A DNA stretch of 64,000 nt from Cloeon dipterum (taxonomy: Eukaryota > Arthropoda > Insecta > Ephemeroptera > Baetidae). Made by a program: the position numbers and the translations under genes. The stretch lies in the NCBI RefSeq assembly GCF_949628265.1, contig NC_088786.1, forward strand, positions 11,098,001-11,162,000, given 5' to 3'. Shown one piece after another: positions 50,701 to 62,754 of the stretch. Each line of letters starts with the position of its first letter. Within the stretch, counting starts at the first letter, position 1. The notes beneath the pieces were generated by a model. It was not told the DNA's origin. It made no database searches and saw only the letters and a list, made by a program, of their open reading frames with translations.

Positions 50701-53700
50701 AATGCGTTCGCATTTATTTGCAAAAAGCATCGTGTGCGGCAATGAAAATAAATTTATTTTCGCAAATCTCCACGTGTAAATTCGCGTATAAGAGGGGCGC
50801 GTGTAGAAATTGAATATCGATTGCGCTAACGCACATATACACGCCGCTCACGCATGATATATTTTTAAGTGGGTTAGAGTGGCTGGAATGCGCCGCGCGT
50901 TTCTGGTGGGTGTCATCAACTGTTTGAAGAATAATGTATTTATTATTCTCTGTCATCGCTCTCGCCCGCTCTCGCGCCGCCGCCGTGTTGGGTGGTTGGC
51001 CTTTTATACATTCAAATAACTCGTGCTCCTCTTTGTAATACGATGAGCGAGCATTAAAAAAAGCAGCTCGTCGTACATAAATTTGCTGCTTTTTCTCGTA
51101 AAGTTGGAGAATTTATTGATTTCCTCTACACTTTTCCTGTTTATTGATATAAACGGCTTGGCAAACGGTATTTACAGATTCCCTGAGACAATAAAGAAAA
51201 CCACTACGACAAGTTTTTGCTTCCAGCTTATTTTTAATTGCAGATGAGAGAGTTTTAGAAGAATGTCTCTTTCAAGGCTACTCAAAATTATTCAAGAAAA
51301 TACCGCAACAACAATAATTAGAATCGGTGGGAATGGCATCAATGGTAAAATTCAAAGTAGAAACAAGAGAGAATAGAAAATTTTCTTGGACGCCAGTGGT
51401 GCTCGACTATTTACATTTTTTTTACAAACGGTACCTCTAGTAAGAGACATTAAGCTTTACTAGGACAATCAAGCAAGTGGTACATAATAGTCAGGACGGA
51501 ATTACAATAATGTGCAATTTCACTCTTGAAGACGCATCTAAGTGAACGAAATTATACGAGCAGATTGTTTAGCATAATTTAGGATCAATAAATTTTCATC
51601 TAATGTTTTTTATTAAAAATTTTCATTTGCAGTTGAAGTTGGACAAGATTATTTAGGGTATTTAGATTTTGCATCATTATAAAGAGGGATCAGCTTGAAC
51701 TAAGTTGTAAAAATCTAGATTAGCCTATTTATTCAACACCACCTTGTCTAATTTATCCAGATGATGTGCCCACGCAGATATACTGAAAGAGGCAATGTCC
51801 AAATAAAATTACATAAAATTCCAGGCAACTGAGAGATTAGCCTGAATGCAAATCGAAATTGTTATCAAATAATTTTCAGTCCTTTTGGAGGCCGTTTTCC
51901 GCTGAAAAAAAAACTAATCCATTTATAATTGACCATAGTGATGCCACCGCTGACCACTTCAAGTTTCATGGAAATACTCAACGGAAAGCCGCAGTTATCC
52001 TTTGAAAAAAAAATTAATAACAAAGACCGTAAACACAGGCATAGGCGGAAGCGGCGCCTTTGACGGAATTTTCTCGCGTTTCCGAGCGCTCACCGCTTTA
52101 TTTATTTTTCATTCAGCGCTTCAATCCGCAGATTGAATCACCGAGACGGTTTAAAAGCGCCTATTATCCAGCGGGCGTCGGGGGAAGAGACGGAAAAAAT
52201 CGGCGCGGCGGCGGCACCCTCGGCGGCGGCGTGCTTATTTTTTTAACTTGGCGCTTCCTTATACTCAAGTCAGACACAAAAGAGAGTGCGCCTCCCCGCC
52301 CGCCTGTTTGCTGTGATTAATTATTCAGGCCCTCAAGCAAAGATGAAAACCTGCGCCCTCGGCTCCTCCTGGCCCGACCCACCCCCTGCCTCCCCCCGGC
52401 CTCCCGAATCAATTAATAATCCGAGGCCGTATACATCGGTAATCCTGCAGCAGCCCTATAAAAGGAAATGTTCAGTGAAAGTTGGGCGGAGGCTGCGTCG
52501 CCTTTATTTCGGGCCCAAATATGGCCACTTTGTATCGTCGACGTGAATGCGAGTCTCACTGCCTTTCTTATTGAATTACGCGCGCGGGCATAGAAAAGTG
52601 GAGGCGCGGGTATTTTGCCGATTCGTCGAGCAGGCTGAAAAGCTGCGGATTAGGTGCGAACGCGCGCAGCAATAATGCAGCCCGCCAGCCAGCCAGCAGC
52701 CACTCACTCGACGCGGGCAGAGGCAGGGGCAGGCGGTCTTCCTTGCCGGAAACTTTTACTGCATATAATTATGATAAAGAGAACGCGCAAAAGGCATTTC
52801 CTTGCTGCCCCTGCCAAGTGAGTGCCGGGTCTCATTTTATGCTTGTAAATTTTTGGCTACCTCGCCACCACCAGAGCAGAGTCGGCGGTCCCCCGAGACG
52901 CGCACGCCTGCTATGTGGACCTGCATGGATAATTCTTACTTAGACGGAGAGCTAGCTAGCTGCTGGGGCGTCGAGGACCAAAGATATGTACCCACCTCCC
53001 CCTGCGCCGAGCGAGAAATTGAGCGGGGAGCATGCCCAAGCGGGTGCATCGTCGAGGCGTCAATTTCATTTTGCATATCGCGAAGCTCACGTGTACGTGA
53101 TGAAATGATCGAACCTCATCTTTTTAAATGAAAAGCGAAAGGTCGCTCTCGAGAAATGGCCCCGAGCTTCTATTTAATTTCACCTCATGCATTTTTAACA
53201 CATCGCAACGGTAGCCTCCTCCCTGCTCAACAATAGAACGGAGAGAGATAACCCCTTTGGAAAGAAAGCGTGCATGCATGCGAGACGAAAATGGAGTGGT
53301 GAAAAATTGATTGTATACAAAGGAGGGGCGCGATTTTCGCCAATTTTTCTTCTCGATCGATGTCGAGGCCTTTGAATTAACCACCCGATTAAAAATTCGA
53401 ATTATAATGCAAGCAACAAGTGCAGCACACGTTCCAAAAAGTTACACGAGTAAAAAATCTTCTTTACAACTACTTTTTACATCAAGATGACGCTAACTTT
53501 GAAAGTTTCAACAAACGAATGTGACAGTCTGTGTGCAATGTGTGCATACGGCCAATGGGCAAACTCAATTGCATACAGAAGTTGCTCTATTTCCCTTTTT
53601 GTTGCAAAACAAATCTGCTAGCAAGCCTGGGGTGCGGAGCCATTTCCAATCTTTTTGTTCTGCATTAGTATTCAAAATGCATGCGGGGTGTCGTGCGCAG

Positions 53701-54175
53701 TAGTCTGAACATTTTTAATCAATGTAACTAATGAAGCATATGACCAGACATTTTCAGCAAGTTTTACCAGCACGCCGCGTGCTAAATCTTTTGGCTAGAT
53801 TCCAGCGTCCTTATTTTGATTCACCTACTTCGCTGCCATTTGCCGCAGACGCCGTCAGTGTCATGGGGGTCACTTGAATTTCCAGGCATGTGATCTAATT
53901 TAGTAGAAGGGCGGTGCGTGTTAATTTGGACCACATGACGTCATCTGGTCCTTAACATTGTTGGACGTATTAGTCTGTGCGCGCTGCAAGCCGCCAGGCC
54001 TAACAATGACCCTTGGTGCCCTCGAGCTTTGATATATCCCGTGGCCCCTTTCAACGCGCCGTGCGCGTTTGACCCTTTCTCCTCTTTCTTGCTGTAAAAC
54101 TTGGAGATTAGTTTGCGCAATCGAATTAACGCCACTTAGGCAAACAAGCCGCACAGCGAATACAGCGAATCAATT

Positions 54176-54178
<3 letters not shown>
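44777..54178. other. Gene desert, left part
   Basis: No gene is supported in these 9.4 kb. AT-rich blocks (about 45050-46600, 48100-49300, 51200-52000) alternate with CpG-rich blocks (about 47100-48060, 50560-51060, 52050-53300). The longest open frames (48923-49285, 49362-49769) show no family signature and are not joined by convincing splice signals. It may be intergenic, intronic or cis-regulatory DNA of a gene outside the window. Confidence 0.45.

Positions 54179-54213
<35 letters not shown>
54179..54213. repeat. (CT)17 microsatellite
   Basis: A 35-nt uninterrupted CT run, the second long CT/GA tract of the desert. Confidence 0.9.
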
Positions 54214-54216
<3 letters not shown>

Positions 54217-57200
54217 GTTTGGGAAAAGTTTCGTCATTACTCGGCTTTGAAGCCAGAAGGAGGCCGTCCGCGGCGTATTGTTTGCAGCTCGATCTTTGAA
54301 ATTCGCAGAATGAGTTGTGCAAATGGAGCAGCTTGCGCAATTGGCGTCGACAGTTTCTTCTAATGGAGGGAAAATACCTCCCTACATAATGCACCGGCAC
54401 TTTTCATCAGTCTCTCTTCCTCCTTTGTTTTCAGGATGGTGAAAACAGTCGTTCGACTGATTCAACACAAGCCATTACGTCATTAGTGGAATGAAATATG
54501 CCTATAATCGGATCCTCTCCACGAGAAATCCGAAGTACAATTCCTTCGAAATATTAATTGTCTTTAGAAAATATTGTCTTCAACAATCCAACATTTCCTA
54601 TTATCTAGCAATAATTAAGTCTCAAGTGATAGTTAAGAAAAGTATCACTTTCAAATTATCTCAGAATAAATTTGAATTTCTCTCAATGCATTAATATAGG
54701 AAAGGACAACCATAAGAAATTTTCGGATTCTATCTACACTAACAAAAAATTGCAGCAAGCACGGAAACGAACAGAAAAATATTATTTGTTATGTACATTC
54801 GTGCACCTTGGCTAGAACAGTCTGTTTCGGGTATCAGTTAGACTGTGACGCACTCTCCTGCAAGGAGCATGCATCATTCGATTTTTAGAGCTCTAATTCA
54901 CGTGATATAAAGGAAAACACGAACCTTGAGCCAAAGCACAAATGTTATCCAACATAAATGAAAGGAAAGAGAAAGAACACACAATCAGCTATACCGCATG
55001 ACATGTCTGTTAAATACTCTTTTCACATAAGGGAAGAAAAGCTGGCTTTTGAATTTTTGATTTAATATAGCTAAATACTTTTGCTTTGGAGAGTTCTGGC
55101 ATTGAAAGAAAGTTTCATATTTTTCAGTTCCTGCTACTGGAAATGTTCCGAAAATTAGTGCATATTTTACATTTAATTGCGTTAGAATATCTTCTTAGTG
55201 AGTCTAATTAAATTTTTGTCTTTAAAAATCTCAAATTTTGACCGAATTAATGTCCGTTGAACCCTTTTATGACTTCGAAATGAGTCACAGTTTAACAAAA
55301 TGCCTTGGCATAAATATTTGCTTCACATTAAAAAATAAGAAATGCTAAAGCGCACGAGGAGCAGTGGTTTCATCTAAGTAAGATGATGAAAAAATGTTCT
55401 ACATCGAAACATTTTAACAAGAATTCTAGGATATGTGATTACACATGCGTGAAAAGGTTAAGCGCTTTATAGGTAGCAAATTATTTTTCCGAGCTTTTTT
55501 TCAAAAGACTACGCAATTAAGCCAGCAACTTGAGTTACGGCGAGCGTGGTTGTTTTTCATGAGCAGTGGTCTTCAGTTGCTTAAGAGAGCACAAAAGCGA
55601 CCAAGATGGCAAGCTTTCGTAATTCACGAGGTCAGCGAATTTTTCCTGCAAGTTGCAGGATGCGCGGAAGCTGAGCCGGTGGTCCGTGAAAGTAAGTAAG
55701 GGACCGAGTATTCGTGGTATTTGCAAAAAAGAAGGGAAAAACAATAAAATGCATGGAATGTTTTGCAAGGCTACATCATTATTTTGCTGTACACAGCCAG
55801 GGTAGTAATGGCTCTCTAGGAATTCCTTTGCATTAATGGCAGCAGCAAACGCCAGTGCTCCGTCGGCGCGTTCTCTCGCTTGCTCCAGAGCCGGGCTGCA
55901 GAAGCATGTGGCGAGTGTAATAGGACGAGAGTTATTCATGTTATTGTTCCAGAAGCAGCAGCCAGCCAGCCAGCCAGCCGAAGTTGGAAAGACGTGTGCA
56001 AATTGCTCTGGCGCGTGATAAAAAGATTAAAAAAGGCGTGCTGACATCTTATTTTTCACGGCGGGCAGCTCTCTCCGTCTCTCTCATCCAGTTAAAATTT
56101 CAGCTCTATTACACGAGTTGGCCCCTTTTATATTTCATGGGCCACTGGGGGATTTCGAAACATTTCTCGCTGTATATAATGTACTCCTCTGGACGGGGGT
56201 TGCTTGCTTGCCTGCTGCCGGTGGTGGTGGCGGCGGCGGCGGCGGTGCTGCTGCTGCTGCTGCTGCACGCTGGTTATGATGCTTTACTGTATCAATATCG
56301 CGCATACGGAAAGTCAGGGGAGGGAGGTGGTGGATTTCGAGGGTCGAGCGAGGGAGGGGGTGCTGCTTTTCAGACTGCGCGGCGCTGCCGAGGCGCACCA
56401 CCATATCACATTGGTGAATGCTTTGCCGAGTGGAAGTGAGTGCGGCAGTGTGTACGCGATAAAAATTACTTTTAATTGTGCATTTGCCATTGTTGGGTGC
56501 CAGCTCCACCTGCACAGCGTGCCTGCAGACCGGCCGGGGGTGAGTCGAGTCTCCAAAGCCGTTTTTTCCCTTGCTATCTCCGTGTGCCGTATCGAAACGA
56601 CTGCTGCAACGTCGTCGTTGTCGGTCGGTGGCCTGCTCGCTCGAGAGCTAGCCCGAATAAACACACACGCTGCTGGCTCAAAGGCGGCCGCAGAAGCAAC
56701 GGCAGCGGCAGCAGCAGTAGCGAGTGCTGCAGTGGATTGCACGGTGTAATGAATGATGATCGATAGCTGGCTGCCACACCAGAGCAATATTATCATCGCG
56801 AATCGAGCGAATTCTGCCGGCCGGGTGATTGTCGGCTGTCTGTCGATCGACCAAAATAAACTGCCTGCCTGCCTGTGCCCAAACCGTGAGTGCGCGTCGC
56901 CGATTGATTACCCTCAGCGCGCCGAATGATTGACAAATGCCGCGGTAAGTCAACCGTGCACCCAGCATGTACACATACGCTTATTATTTTAATTTGTTGC
57001 CCTCGTCGCGTTGCCTGCGCTTTTTTGATACCGATTTGCCGGTAGTGAGACGTGTTTTACTGTTCGGCTGACCCTTTTCTTGTTGTTCCACGCGCGCGTG
57101 CGGATGTGTGCGCACTCGCAACTAACAGCGGCAAAAAGCCACCTTAATGCCCCTGCTTGTGCTATTTATTATCCTATAAATGGCCACTATAAATTGCAGA

Positions 57201-57354
57201 TACGCCAATGGGGTGTACTGTCGGCCGCCTGCTTGTGATACAATGATTCCCGACTGCCCCGAGCACTGCTGCTCCTCAGACCTCTGCGTTTCGCGGCGCA
57301 CTGCTTATTGTTTTTCGTCTCATAACGAGCAGGTCGTGACATTAACAAACTAGC

Positions 57355-57356
<2 letters not shown>
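54214..57356. other. Gene desert, middle part
   Basis: No supportable gene. AT-rich from about 54490 to 55450, then CpG- and GC-rich from about 55800. Long open frames at 56135-56796 on both strands translate to runs of Ala, Cys, Arg or Pro across trinucleotide repeats and are artefacts of composition. Confidence 0.45.
56205..56272. repeat. GGT/GGC/CTG trinucleotide tract
   Basis: Successive GGT, GGC and CTG triplet runs. All six frames yield low-complexity peptides, so no protein is called. Confidence 0.8.
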
Positions 57357-57412
<56 letters not shown>

Positions 57413-57436
57413 CTCGCTCTCGCTCTCTCGCTCTCC
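57357..57436. repeat. (CT)n tract with CGCTCT interruptions
   Basis: About 52 nt of pure CT followed by CTCTCG variants. It is the longest of the CT/GA tracts and lies about 3.1 kb from the previous one. Confidence 0.9.
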
Positions 57437-59402
57437 TGCCGGCCAACAACAACAACTGTAGCTGTTTGCTCGCGTCGGCCCATAAATTGCGACCTGACGT
57501 TGGCTGCTGCTTTTTGCCCGCATCGCGGCCTTTGAGGAATTGCAGGCACGAATGCAATTGTGCAAGGCGAAGGGCTCGACGACTGAGAGGCGAGGCCAGC
57601 AGCCGCCGGGGCGAATATACATAATTTAACACTCGAACTGGAATTTGGAGCCCGGCCAAGAGTGTGCATATGGCCAATCTGGCGCGATACTTAATTGCTC
57701 GGCACGCCACTTTGGATGCAAATTGAAAGCAAAAATGGCACTCTCTGCACTACACGCCGTGCATACGTGTGCGGCTTTTAATGATTTCCAGTGCGGTGCG
57801 GCGGTTCGCTTCGCGCTCGCTGCTGCCAGCCGGCCAGATTGGTTTTTCATCATCGCTGGCACGTGATTTTAGCTCAACAAGCTTCTCTACTTAAGCCGGG
57901 GCAAGTTAGTTTTCGCAGCCTGGCTGGCCGGATAAAAGGCAGGCGCAGTGCAGCTGCATTGCCATGTAGTCGCTCGCTCGCTTTCACGGAATTGTAAAAA
58001 AGGTACAAGGCGCGCGCGAGAGAAAAGCGTGGCGCGCGAGCGAGCGAGCGAGTTTCTCTCTCGCCGAACGAACTAAAAAGTTGCTGCCGCCGACGCCGCT
58101 GCATTACTGAAAAAGGGTTTCAAAACTTGGCAAATTGTGTAAAAAGTCGGCGCGCGTATTGTGTGTGCGAGAGAGCGTGCGCTCGCTGGAATATGAATTA
58201 AAACAAAGTTTGCGCGGAATTAGCACGCCAGCACTCGTGAAACATTCAAAAGGACAGCAAAGATACGCGAGAGCGGTGTATAATTCGCGCTCGTCGCTTT
58301 GGAAATGTGTTGAACTGCTTAATGTTTGCAGCGATTTAATTAGTTTATTCATTTGCTAGCCGACTATACACTACATTATCCGGCAGAATGGTGCAGCAAG
58401 CAGCAGTTTAGACCCGAGAAAAGTTTTCATACGCCCCGAGTTGATTAAGTAAGACCATCTGCTATGCTAACAAAAAGAACCGACCGACTGAGTGAGTGGA
58501 TCATCGCACATAAATTTTCATAGCGCTCTTAACGCCAGCCGAGTGAAGCAGCTCAGTCTGCGGCAATCGATATTTTTACGCGAGAGAATGGCAAAAACTA
58601 ATCTGGAACTTCTTTATTTTGCATAAACAAGCTCACGAGCAAAAGGAGATATCAGGTCAATATTGACTCGAGCTAACAAGATGAAACAGCGTTTTTCCTA
58701 TTCCTGCCACGATCTCGGCACGCCAAATTATGCTATTGTGCGGGGTGCCGATTTTTAGGCGCTTCTGTTTGTTTTTCGAGGAGCCCTCCTTTCACCTCAC
58801 GCCATCAAATCTGGAGCAATCATGTCTCCTTTTCGTTGTGTAACATTTCAAATTTTACAGCGTTCCCATGTCGGTTTATGGCGGCGGAGCCATTCGGTCT
58901 ATAAAAACCGAATTTTCGACCTAATCGTCTATGAAAAGTCGACTTTTCAACAGATAAAAATCGCCTTGAACTCACACGCTTGCAATGTATCAATTTCCCT
59001 TCCGTGGCGGTGAAATCGGGGCAAAACTTTAACAATGGACCCAGCAATATAGCAATCAATATTGCAGACGGCGTTCGCGGAAAAGAAGCGGGTGACAGTT
59101 ATGCATTAATATTAGAACGAGTGCGATTGTGCGTGCAAGCGAGCGCGCTTGTGTGCCGCACAGCCGAGAATGCAATGAAAGGAATCTGGATCAATCGTTC
59201 GGGAAAAGTTTTGCGCTGATGGGCCTGTCAAGCGGCGGCAGCAACCGGATCCCTTTAATTTTTTATATCCAGACGCCGCTGGCGCGACCGTGGTGTACAG
59301 TTTCAAAATGACAATGGAGCGGCGAGAGAGAGAGAAAAGGGAACGCGTGTTGCAAATACATACACACTAGTGGCAGAGGACAACTCATGCACAACGCGCT
59401 CT

Positions 59403-59404
<2 letters not shown>
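57437..59404. other. Gene desert between CT and TG tracts
   Basis: CpG-rich sequence with several GAGC/GCGC-rich stretches (for example 58010-58055). No open frame with a recognisable domain, no RNA gene and no complete transposon is seen. Confidence 0.45.

Positions 59405-59455
<51 letters not shown>
59405..59455 (+). repeat. (TG)23 microsatellite
   Basis: A 46-nt uninterrupted TG run followed by TATGT. Alternating purine-pyrimidine tracts of this length can adopt Z-DNA. Confidence 0.9.
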
Positions 59456-60385
59456 AGGGTTGCCAGATTTTTCCACTCTCTTTAAAAGGGTGACACTTTC
59501 GTGAATGCGAGAGGCTTGTTGTGCTGCTGAGTAATGAACAAAAACTCGAAAAATGTTTCTGGTTCCGTTATGCGAGCTTTTAATAAACACAACCCGATAT
59601 TTTCAGCATTTTGACGAATTTTAATCACTTAATGTTACGCCTATTTTAGGTCCCCATTGCGTGTATGTATTTTTTTGCTAAGATTTCCTGGACTAAAACA
59701 CGTTTCAATATTTTTTTTCTCAACAGAAATTCAAAGGAATATAAATGCACAAAATATGAAAAACTAAAGTGTTCAACCACCATAAAGCACTGCTGAATAG
59801 GCCTGAGGGGTTGAAACAGCGAACTGAACAGCACAGAAACGTGAGAATTGTTATTATCTCTAATTAAAAATTTGCCCAATATTTAATAAAAGATCATGGC
59901 AGTGTGAAGATAATATTTGCCGTTACGGAATTTTCCACATTCAATAATTTCTACCGTTTATTTTCAATTCTAGTAACATTGAAATTCTCAGCCAAATGCA
60001 AATGTACAACTCGATGGGAATGTTCTTGCGAATAGAGGCTGTGAAATGTTTAAAAAGCGTTGGGCCGGTGTAAAGTAAACACTGAACCCGCTTTAGCACG
60101 GAATTTTTACAAATTGGTTCCTCTCATTTTCACTCTTTTATATAGGTCATTCCTCCCTGAAAATGAAGGTCTTTTTAAGCCGGGCATGGTGGCGAAAAAT
60201 AAAAAAAGCGTCACGAGCATATGTCAAAAATGACACCTGGCTACCATCCTCCCGTGCCCCCGCCAAAATGTTTCAGGCATGAGTTGGCGAGCGCTTTTTT
60301 ATCCGCACGAACAGGAATTTATCAACGCGCGTGGTCATGATTCGACGCGAGCAGGCATCATATCAATTTTTCGCATATTATTCGC

Positions 60386-60387
<2 letters not shown>

Positions 60388-60426
<39 letters not shown>
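60388..60426. repeat. (GA)19 microsatellite
   Basis: A 39-nt GA run, in the opposite orientation to the other three long CT tracts. Confidence 0.9.
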
Positions 60427-60427
<1 letters not shown>

Positions 60428-62290
60428 GCTGGCCGCGTGCAATAATAACGGCCGCGGTAACTGTGGCGGCGATGCGATGGAATGGAATATCCCGCGGACG
60501 CAATATGCTAAGTGGGCTCATCATTATTTTATTGCCTTTGTTTCGACTTTGTGTGGAGCACTCGCTCTCACACACACCGTTGCCGCTCGCTGCTGGCTGG
60601 CTGGTTTCCTCCCCTGGCAGGCTGCCTGCCTGCCGGTGCTCGGCTCGGTGTGTTTGCACTCCGCCAAGGCCAACTGGAATAGGGGCCAAATGTTGATTGA
60701 CGCATCAAAATTAATCCGGCAAAGTGGAATTCACGCGGAAATTTAAACCCGCTTAGAAAACTCCATCGCACGCTGATTTCTGTTTACGTTGGAACGCAGT
60801 GAAAGGGGCACGCACACACATTCACACACACATACGAGAGAAAGGCTTTATGGGCGAGCAAATTTTGGCAGCTAGGTGCGGTGTGCACTTTTGGCCAAGC
60901 TCCGCAATCCGACGCTAAAGTGGGTGTTTGCTCTGCCGAGGAAAGGAATCAGCCGGGATTCCCTGTGGTTCACCGTTTTATGTTATGTCGGGTGATAAAA
61001 GGAGAATGTGTCGGCAATTTTAAAAACTGCTGCTGAATCAAATCCTCCTTCGACACTACTCTTCATTTGACACTTGGAGCTTCACGCTACACAGCCGCAT
61101 ATATATGTTAAACAGCTGGCAAACGTTTATGTTTGATTGATGACTGAATTGAGCCGTTTTTGATGATAAAAACCTGTTAGATTCGAATTGATGAATTGCA
61201 TTTCCAACAATAATTCTCATCAAATAAATGCCCTGTCAAGGCATCAAAGTGAAACGCAAATGAAACACGCCTTTCCGAAATTTCCCTTTTTGCGTTATTT
61301 AAATCGCAGCTTTCACTGTCAGCAGTCGAGATGCAGCTTAAAATTTAATCTCGCCCAAACGAACGAAGTGAAAGCTTTTACCTCTTGCAAGCGGACTCTA
61401 ATTTTTTTCCGCCACCCACTCAAGCGACGGTAGCAGCAGGCCCATCTTTCGGCGGCTCTCAATTGGCTCCACTTGTTATCCACATATACATCATCGCCTG
61501 CGGCGGCGGCTCTTGCGTCCGCTGTGTGTGTACATAAATATAAAAATATTGATTTCCAATGAGTGCCATTGATTAGGCTTTCGACAATAAGAGCCCTCGA
61601 CAAATGTACAGCGTGCTTATTAAATTATTATTGCCGTCCGCTCCACTCGTGTGCGCGGCACAATACACGACGAGAGCAGGACAATACACAGCGGATGCTG
61701 CTCGCCCATATGGACGAGGACCATTGTGTTGCAGATATCGCCCTCCTTGCGCTCTGATTGCCGGCCAGACGGCAAATACACGCAGGCAGCACCCACCCAC
61801 CGATCCGCCCGCCCGCTCGCCTGTCATCAATTTGCAATTAATTAGCGATTACCCGGCGTGCGGACGCAATCAACGCAAAAACACGCTTGAAACATCAAAA
61901 TATATACACAACAGAGAGCGGCGGGAGGACGGGAGGGCTGGCGCGAGAGCAAATCAAGTGCTTGCTCAACGCGGCGCCGGCGGTAGCGGTTGCTGATGTA
62001 ATTTATTGGATTCTTTTCAGCCCGCAGAGGTGGCCCGTTTTTGAAGCGTGTGCTCTGCTGAACACGGGAAAGCTCAAGTGAATGAATTAATTAATTAGGC
62101 TCTATTGAGCCGCCTTTCATTCCCTTTTTAAACAATAATGTGATTTGGCCTCTTTGTGCGTCCTTTGAGCCCGGCAGGCAGTGCAGGTTTGTGTCGCTCG
62201 CCCTTCCAACCGCCTGGTTCGCACACACATGCCTTCGAATTGAATAGCATTTAGAGACCCAGCCAGCCAGAGCCAGCCAAGCCGTGTCTG

Positions 62291-62323
62291 TTTTCTTCTT
62301 CTTCTACTTCTACTTCTTCTTCG
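62291..62323 (+). repeat. (TTC)n trinucleotide tract
   Basis: An interrupted TTC/TAC repeat of about 33 nt, a polypyrimidine run. Confidence 0.8.
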
Positions 62324-62732
62324 CCCGGATTTGGTGGAGCCGCCGCCGCCCGAGGATTGAGCCCCGCAGATGAATTAGCAATTTCGTGAGCACGCGCGAT
62401 GCCCATTTGGTTCGCTCCTTCTCAATCAGCCCGGCCGTCCTTTTTCTTCCTCGGCCAAAAGTGCGACCAAGTAATTGAAGTTTTGCGCCACCGAATTATC
62501 CAATCGCTTCCTTTCTCGACGATAAAAACCACGATAATCTTGGTTGCCCATTCCTACTGTGAAAATTAGTGTATTTCCTACAGTTTTTTTTTTGTGAAAC
62601 TCAGCTCAGCACTTCCCGGAGGCTATGAGCTTACTGAGTCCTACTAATACTGGCGGATAACGTGATTTTCGGGAGTTTGTGGCATTCTTCATTACATTTT
62701 TGAAAATTACCAAAGGTAAATATTGTATGGCA

Positions 62733-62754
62733 TTTTTTTTTGGGGGGGGGGGGG
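62733..62754 (+). repeat. T9-G13 homopolymer junction
   Basis: Nine T followed directly by thirteen G. The G run is long for a eukaryotic genome. It is also a typical site of sequencing or assembly length error, so its exact length is uncertain. Confidence 0.85.

Noticed and set aside
53936-53943. Third TGACGTCA palindrome, in the desert
   Set aside because: No gene or start site nearby to connect it with. Kept only as an isolated motif.
56135-56796. Several long overlapping open frames on both strands
   Set aside because: They translate to runs of Ala, Arg, Cys or Pro across trinucleotide repeats, so they reflect composition and not coding.
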